The position numbers and the translations under genes are program-made. A DNA stretch of 46,251 nt from Chitinophagaceae bacterium (GTDB lineage Bacteria > Bacteroidota > Bacteroidia > Chitinophagales > Chitinophagaceae), in assembly GCA_014379965.1 (NCBI GenBank), contig JACMKU010000105.1, positions 1 through 46,251 on the forward strand, in the 5' to 3' direction. Of the stretch, positions 41,836 to 46,251 are shown in pieces (within the stretch, counting starts at the first letter, position 1; each line of letters begins with the position of its first letter). The notes below the pieces were generated by a model. The model was not told the DNA's origin. It searched no databases and saw only the letters and a program-made list of their open reading frames with translations.

Positions 41836-41996
41836 TTAGGCACCGAATCCCGAAAGGTGATTTTCGACAATCGTCCCGTGAATAGCTGAATCGAAGCCAT
41901 CATTTTCCTCATCGAATCAAGCCTGTTCTAATACATGCAAAGTACGAGGCAAGGCAAAGATTGTCCCGGATTTATCGGTTTGGTAGGATTAACACT

Positions 41997-42035
41997 ATGA
42001 AAACGGTAATTTCCTATTATCAATTAAACAGTTAG
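41997..42035 (+). CDS. possible 12-codon leader ORF
   Basis: ATG-AAA-ACG to TAG encodes MKTVISYYQLNS. The stop lies 2 nt before the ATG of the ABC permease gene, so reinitiation or coupling would be possible. There is no attenuator-like hairpin that I can point to. It may be a chance ORF. Confidence 0.25.
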   Translation: MKTVISYYQLNS

Positions 42036-42037
42036 CC

Positions 42038-44497
42038 ATGCTGCGTAATTACCTGATGATTGCCCTCCGCAATTTCCGCCGGCAAAAACTATTTTCCTTC
42101 CTCAACATGTTCGGCCTCTCATTGGGCCTGGCCAGTTCAATCTTCATCTTCCTATATGTGAGCGATGAACTCAGTTACGATTCGATGCATCCATATTATC
42201 ATAATACCTACCGTATCGGAAGCACATGGACGAATGGGAACGGGGAGACGTTTGATAATATCGAAAGCCCTGGTTACTGGGGCAAGCAGATAAAAGAGAC
42301 CAGGTCCGAGGCGCTCAACGTGGTGAGGATCGCCTATATCGGTTATCCGACTTCTTTCCAGGATAAGAAGCGCGATAAGATCATTCTCAGCGAAGAGATT
42401 CGCTGGGCTGAGCCGGAATTCGACAAGGTGCTGAAGTTTGACTTGAAGAAGGGTAATAGGGAACGGATGTTCGAGCATCACAATAGCATGGTCATAAGCG
42501 AGACCGGTGCGCGCAGACTATTTGGCAACGTCGATCCGATGGGGCAGGTAGTGACAATAAAACATTTTTGGGCAACACAAGATAAAGAGCTGGACGTAAT
42601 GGTGACGGGTGTTTACGATGACCTTCCTGCAAATTCGCATTTCAAACCGCAGTTCATCGTTAATATAAATGCGTTTCGAACTATTCAGGATGATTTCAAC
42701 AATTACATCGAGGGCACAAGGCTCAACAATATTATATTTCTCGAAACATATCTTGTTCTTAAACCAGGTGCGGATTTGCGACCGGTTGAGGGTCTGCTAC
42801 GCGATCTGGGTACACAGATGATCAGTGCGGATTCGCAGGCCGTGGCGGGAGGATGGAAGCTGGTTCCATTTCTAACTAAGATGAAGGAAATGCATTTCGA
42901 CCAGAAGAATTTATGGGAGAGCGGCATCAGGGGAGACAAGAAGTACCTTGCAATTTTCAGCGCGATAGCGCTATTGATCATATTAATTGCGTGTATCAAT
43001 TACATGAACCTGGCTACCGCTCGTTCAGCCAAACGGGCCAAGGAGGTAGGACTTCGAAAATCACTTGGCAGTAGCAGGCGCGAGATCGCCAGGCAGTTCT
43101 TCCTGGAATCCCTGCTCATGACAATCGGATCGCTCGTGATGGCAATCATATTGGTTGTCATTTTTCTCCAGCCATTCAATCGTCTTGCGGACAAGTCGTT
43201 TTCTTTTAGTTCGATGTTCAATCCAATGATGTTGCTGATCGTCCTGGCGATCGTGTTTCTCATGGCCTTCCTTTCGGGTAGCTATCCTGCATTCTATCTG
43301 TCATCGTTCAAGCCTGTAGACGTTTTGAAAGGACAAATCGTTCGAGGGCGTGGAGCAGAGCTTTTCCGCAAGAGTCTTGTAACAATCCAATATTTCGTGT
43401 CACTGGTGTTGATCATTTGCACGTTTATCGTGATTCGACAGATGAGTCACATGCAGCAGACGAAACTCAATGAGGCCGGCAGTCAACTGTTGTCAATTCG
43501 TTATGGGGGGATTGCTCCACAGGAAAAATTCGAGGCATTTAAACAGGCCGTCCTCCAGGATCCAGCCATCGAACAGGTCACCATGGCCAACCACCTTCCC
43601 CGGCTCAACTATTTTGGATGGATAGGAACAAATGTGAAGTTTCCCGAACTGGGCGACCAGGAATTGCGGTGGAACCAGCTGAACGTGGACTTCGACTTTC
43701 CACGAACCTATCAATTGGAATTCATCGCGGGTCGCGATTTTCAGAACGGCAATTCCGCCGACTCCAATTCCATGATCTTAAACCAGGCGGCTGTTCGAGC
43801 ACTCAATCAGCCAATCGACAAGGTAGTGGGGGCGTCGGTACGTCCGCTGTTTGACACCGCACACAACTATAAAGTAATTGGTATAGTCAAGGACTTCCCT
43901 TTCCGGTCAATGCATCAGCCTATAGAACCACTCATATTGAACCCGAGGCTACATTTTATTGACCGCATTGCTTATGTGAAGATCCCGGCGGGGCAATTCA
44001 GGGAGAAAATGGAATTTGTAGAGAAAAAGTGGAAGGAAGTTTTTCCAAACATCGGTTTCGACCATTGGTTCTTAAACGATGAGTTCAATCGTATGTACCT
44101 GGTGGAACGACGAGTATCGGCCATTGGAAAAGTGTTTGCCTTGCTCGCCATCCTGATCACGGTATTAGGAGTATTTGGTCTTGCTTCTTATACGGCTGAA
44201 CAGAAGACGAAAGAAGTAGGTATCAGGAAGGTACTCGGTGCCGATATTGGGCAGGTTGTTCGAATGTTTGCGTGGTTATTCGTCAAGATCTTCCTGGTCG
44301 CTGCGGTGATTGCAATTCCGGTCGCCTATTTCGCATCTTATAAATGGCTACAGGACTTCGCTTATAAGACCAGCATCAGTCCACTGGTGTTTATCAGTAG
44401 CCTCGCTGGATTATTGGCCATCACATTGCTTACTGTCAGCTACGAAATTTTGAAGTCCGCGAGGGCAAACCCCGTTAAGTCGTTGCGCACCGAATAA
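42038..44497 (+). CDS. MacB/FtsX-type ABC transporter permease
   Basis: 819 residues with the Bacteroidota architecture of two FtsX-type four-helix units and two periplasmic MacB_PCD domains. The start MLRNYLMIALRNFRRQKLFS with the first helix (MFGLSLGLASSIFIFLYVSD) is typical. The first FtsX unit begins at about 308 (AIFSAIALLIILIACINYMN, ATARSAKRAKEVGLRKSLGS) and the second near 695 (ALLAILITVLGVFGLASYTA, EQKTKEVGIRKVLGADIGQV). No ATPase gene is nearby, so the partner is encoded elsewhere. Such permeases act as mechanotransmitters or exporters of peptides and lipids. A small upstream ORF and the AraC gene precede it. Confidence 0.92.
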   Translation: MLRNYLMIALRNFRRQKLFSFLNMFGLSLGLASSIFIFLYVSDELSYDSMHPYYHNTYRIGSTWTNGNGETFDNIESPGYWGKQIKETRSEALNVVRIAYIGYPTSFQDKKRDKIILSEEIRWAEPEFDKVLKFDLKKGNRERMFEHHNSMVISETGARRLFGNVDPMGQVVTIKHFWATQDKELDVMVTGVYDDLPANSHFKPQFIVNINAFRTIQDDFNNYIEGTRLNNIIFLETYLVLKPGADLRPVEGLLRDLGTQMISADSQAVAGGWKLVPFLTKMKEMHFDQKNLWESGIRGDKKYLAIFSAIALLIILIACINYMNLATARSAKRAKEVGLRKSLGSSRREIARQFFLESLLMTIGSLVMAIILVVIFLQPFNRLADKSFSFSSMFNPMMLLIVLAIVFLMAFLSGSYPAFYLSSFKPVDVLKGQIVRGRGAELFRKSLVTIQYFVSLVLIICTFIVIRQMSHMQQTKLNEAGSQLLSIRYGGIAPQEKFEAFKQAVLQDPAIEQVTMANHLPRLNYFGWIGTNVKFPELGDQELRWNQLNVDFDFPRTYQLEFIAGRDFQNGNSADSNSMILNQAAVRALNQPIDKVVGASVRPLFDTAHNYKVIGIVKDFPFRSMHQPIEPLILNPRLHFIDRIAYVKIPAGQFREKMEFVEKKWKEVFPNIGFDHWFLNDEFNRMYLVERRVSAIGKVFALLAILITVLGVFGLASYTAEQKTKEVGIRKVLGADIGQVVRMFAWLFVKIFLVAAVIAIPVAYFASYKWLQDFAYKTSISPLVFISSLAGLLAITLLTVSYEILKSARANPVKSLRTE

Positions 44498-44528
44498 CCA
44501 ATAAGATTTATTTCATAAAAATTTTTCC

Positions 44529-45161
44529 ATGAAAACCTTTCTCCTTTCACCCGCTCTATTGATAATAATGTTACTCTTTGGAGGCTCTCGATCTTCGGAT
44601 GCGATTCAAATAGACGGCGTAGTAAACCAGGGAGAATGGGAAGGAGCGAAAGAACGGCCATTGTCAGGCGGTGGAAAGGTCTTCACCAAGCTCGAGAAGA
44701 ATATTCTCTTCATCGCGTTGGTTGGAAATAAGAAGGCGTGGTCACATGTGTACCTTGTCAATGGAGACACGGTTAGAATATTACATGCATCGGCCGCCCT
44801 TGGCGAGGCGAGATATGTGAAACGACAGGATGTCTGGAGGTCGACTTCATCTTTTCAATGGCAACTACGGGAAAGGGATTACAACCTGGAACTCGAGAAA
44901 AAGCAACAGGAACATTTTGTGCATGAAGGTTGGGTTGCAAATAATAATAACCTTGGCAACGGGATGGTCTTCGAATTCAAGATTGACTTGTCACGCATTA
45001 GTAGCCCGTTAAGATGGGCATGTGTACTCGCCGAAGTTCCACTGGAACTTCATTACTATCCAACCGATCTTAAGGATAACACGACGCTGCCGCGACTAGT
45101 ACAGGGGTACACACCCGATTCACTACGTTTCAACCCGCAATCCTGGGAGTCTGCACAGTAG
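44529..45161 (+). CDS. secreted protein with CBM9-like fold
   Basis: 210 residues with signal peptide MKTFLLSPALLIIMLLFGGS. The mature start IQIDGVVNQGEWEGAKERPL is the usual first strand of CBM9/DOMON-like domains ('IDG.ld..eW..A'), followed by KNILFIALVGNKKAWSHVYL and, later, GMVFEFKIDLSRISSP. These are strands of the same beta sandwich. The protein stops after one domain, so it is a binding or structural protein rather than an enzyme. The ligand is unknown. It lies 31 nt after the ABC permease and is probably cotranscribed with it. Confidence 0.68.
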   Translation: MKTFLLSPALLIIMLLFGGSRSSDAIQIDGVVNQGEWEGAKERPLSGGGKVFTKLEKNILFIALVGNKKAWSHVYLVNGDTVRILHASAALGEARYVKRQDVWRSTSSFQWQLRERDYNLELEKKQQEHFVHEGWVANNNNLGNGMVFEFKIDLSRISSPLRWACVLAEVPLELHYYPTDLKDNTTLPRLVQGYTPDSLRFNPQSWESAQ

Positions 45162-45186
45162 AGGTGGGCATATCACTTTCGGCATT

Positions 45187-45225
45187 AATCAACTTGTTCA
45201 ACTAATCAACAAAACTGCCGTTCAT
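45187..45225. repeat. TCAACTAA-type word array ending GCCGTTCAT
   Basis: AATCAACTTGTTCAACTAAT with further ATCAACAAAACTGCCGTTCAT after it. It shares word style and the GCCGTTCAT ending with the array at 40572-40612. The remainder of the gap 45162-45316 is AT-rich and probably holds the promoter of the DUF2911 gene (GTATTTG at about 45270 is a near match to the -7 box). Confidence 0.6.
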
Positions 45226-45316
45226 AAAAAATCAGTCGTTCCTTATACTGATTTATCCAATATTTATTCCTAAGTAGTATTTGCACTATCTCCACTCAGA
45301 CACAAAATGCTCAACC

Positions 45317-46251
45317 ATGAAATCTTTAATCTTCCTCTCAATCATTTTTGCGCTTGCGGCAATCCCTTCCCATTCTCAAATCGTTCCACTCACTGCTGAA
45401 CCGGATGGCGGCAATAAAAAGGCAACTATTTCAGAGCAGATAGGCATCGTCAAGGTCGCCATTGCCTACAGTCGTCCCGGAGTAAGAGGCAGGGAGGGAA
45501 GAATATGGAATACACCCGTGGCTCACTATGGATTCCAGGACCTGGGTCATGGAACGAGTAATGCGGCACCCTGGAGAGCCGGCGCCAACGAGAATACCAC
45601 GATGTCTTTTTCCCACCCGGTAAGAGTAGAAGGCAAGGAACTTCCTGCGGGTACCTATGGTTTCTTCATTGCGCTTGGTGAAAAGGAGAGCACGCTGATC
45701 TTCTCGAAGGTATCGGTATCCTGGGGAAGTTTCTATTACGATTCCACCCAGGATGCGCTTCGTGTGGTGGTAAGTAATGAGGCGTTGGAAAAGAACGTCG
45801 AATGGCTACGCTACGATTTCGCCGATCAAACTACGGATGGTGTCGTGATCGCACTGTCATGGGAAAAAAAGAGAATCCCTTTCCGTGTACAGGCCGACAC
45901 GAAAGCATTACAGATGGCATCGTTCCGGAATGAGCTGAGATCTACACGTTCGTTCTATGACTTCATCCAGGCGGCGAACTATTGCATCGCAAATAATATC
46001 GAACTCGAACAGGCACTAGCATGGATGGATAGGGCTATCTATTTCCGCATAATGGGAGTAAAGAACTTCCAGACATTGAGTACGAAGGCGGCTGTGTTGA
46101 TGAAGATGGAGAGGATTGAGGAGGCTAAGAAGGTGATGGACGAGGCTATTCCGATGGGTGCAGTTAACGAAGTCCATCAATATGGAAGAACGCTACTGAA
46201 CATAAAACAGAATGCCGAGGCGCTAAAAGTGTTTAAAATGAATTACGATAA
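45317..46251 (+). CDS. DUF2911-domain secreted protein with C-terminal TPR-like helices (cut by window edge)
   Basis: 311 codons to the window end, no stop reached, so the gene is partial at its 3' side. The signal peptide is MKSLIFLSIIFALAAIPSHS. The DUF2911 domain follows: IAYSRPGVRGREGRIWNTPV, APWRAGANENTTMSFSHPVR, ELPAGTYGFFIALGEKESTL and IFSKVSVSWGSFYYD. After about residue 200 the protein is helical, with TPR-like hairpins (IELEQALAWMDRAIYFRIMG, MERIEEAKKVMDEAIPMGAV). DUF2911 proteins with TPRs are frequent in Bacteroidota and uncharacterised. It was missing as a closed ORF because the stop lies beyond the window. Confidence 0.88.
   Translation, partial: MKSLIFLSIIFALAAIPSHSQIVPLTAEPDGGNKKATISEQIGIVKVAIAYSRPGVRGREGRIWNTPVAHYGFQDLGHGTSNAAPWRAGANENTTMSFSHPVRVEGKELPAGTYGFFIALGEKESTLIFSKVSVSWGSFYYDSTQDALRVVVSNEALEKNVEWLRYDFADQTTDGVVIALSWEKKRIPFRVQADTKALQMASFRNELRSTRSFYDFIQAANYCIANNIELEQALAWMDRAIYFRIMGVKNFQTLSTKAAVLMKMERIEEAKKVMDEAIPMGAVNEVHQYGRTLLNIKQNAEALKVFKMNYD

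Overview
The window looks like a chromosomal segment of a Bacteroidota bacterium, most likely of the Chitinophagaceae type. The support is the protein families: outer-membrane receptors with a carboxypeptidase-like domain, DUF4397 and DUF2911 proteins, a two-TM-domain Bacteroidota ABC permease, a receiver-less sigma-54 activator beside lptE, and a large anti-sigma protein with an aggregation-type IP-x-x-x-F domain. Upstream boxes of the form TAnnTTTG, the -7 element known for this phylum, also fit, as does the lack of strong Shine-Dalgarno sequences. No IS element, prophage, CRISPR array or rRNA was found. There is one tRNA, Gly(CCC). Both window ends cut a gene: a Crp/Fnr regulator on the left and a DUF2911 protein on the right.

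Layout. Positions 1-1.75 kb are AT-rich and accessory-like: Crp/Fnr fragment, TonB-C-like secreted protein, a decayed reading frame and a VOC/PhnB protein. From 1.8 to 8.6 kb come an ECF sigma/anti-sigma pair, an SMP-30-like beta-propeller, a secreted esterase with TPRs, a single-domain response regulator and a DUF4397 lipoprotein, then a large AsmA-like protein (8.6-11.65 kb). From 11.7 to 22.3 kb on the minus strand lies a complete reductive pyrimidine catabolism cluster: NCS1 permease, PreT/PreA (uracil to dihydrouracil), dihydropyrimidinase, beta-ureidopropionase, a class III aminotransferase (beta-alanine to malonate semialdehyde) and an MmsA-type CoA-acylating dehydrogenase (to acetyl-CoA). 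An ORF6N-domain gene sits inside it. From 22.4 to 24.5 kb are trmH, a TlpA-like thioredoxin and a second redoxin. From 24.5 to 31.6 kb a minus-strand envelope/housekeeping run contains miaB, a 51-residue membrane protein, a sigma-54 activator, lptE, a TPR-like protein, secG, mltG and yihY. From 31.9 to 46.25 kb are an outer-membrane receptor, tRNA-Gly, a Bacteroidota-specific protein, the two halves of an Hdr-like Fe-S system separated by three unrelated genes, a PyrR-like phosphoribosyltransferase, a membrane-bound AraC regulator, an ABC permease, a CBM9-like protein and the DUF2911 protein.

The most unusual feature is not a gene. Many intergenic gaps longer than about 130 nt hold an array of 7-9-nt words, usually as two inverted arms around a 30-80 nt spacer that could fold into a long hairpin. 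The word differs from gap to gap (GTTTAAC, GGATGCT, GGCGAGT, CAATAGG, TCGGACTT, TTGATTGG and others) but the architecture is the same. Arrays often touch the flanking stop codons, and several spacers share an AAGATTC-like core. The densest stretch is 35.0-38.2 kb, where successive genes are each bracketed by arrays.

All functional statements are from reading the sequence; no database search or folding calculation was run.
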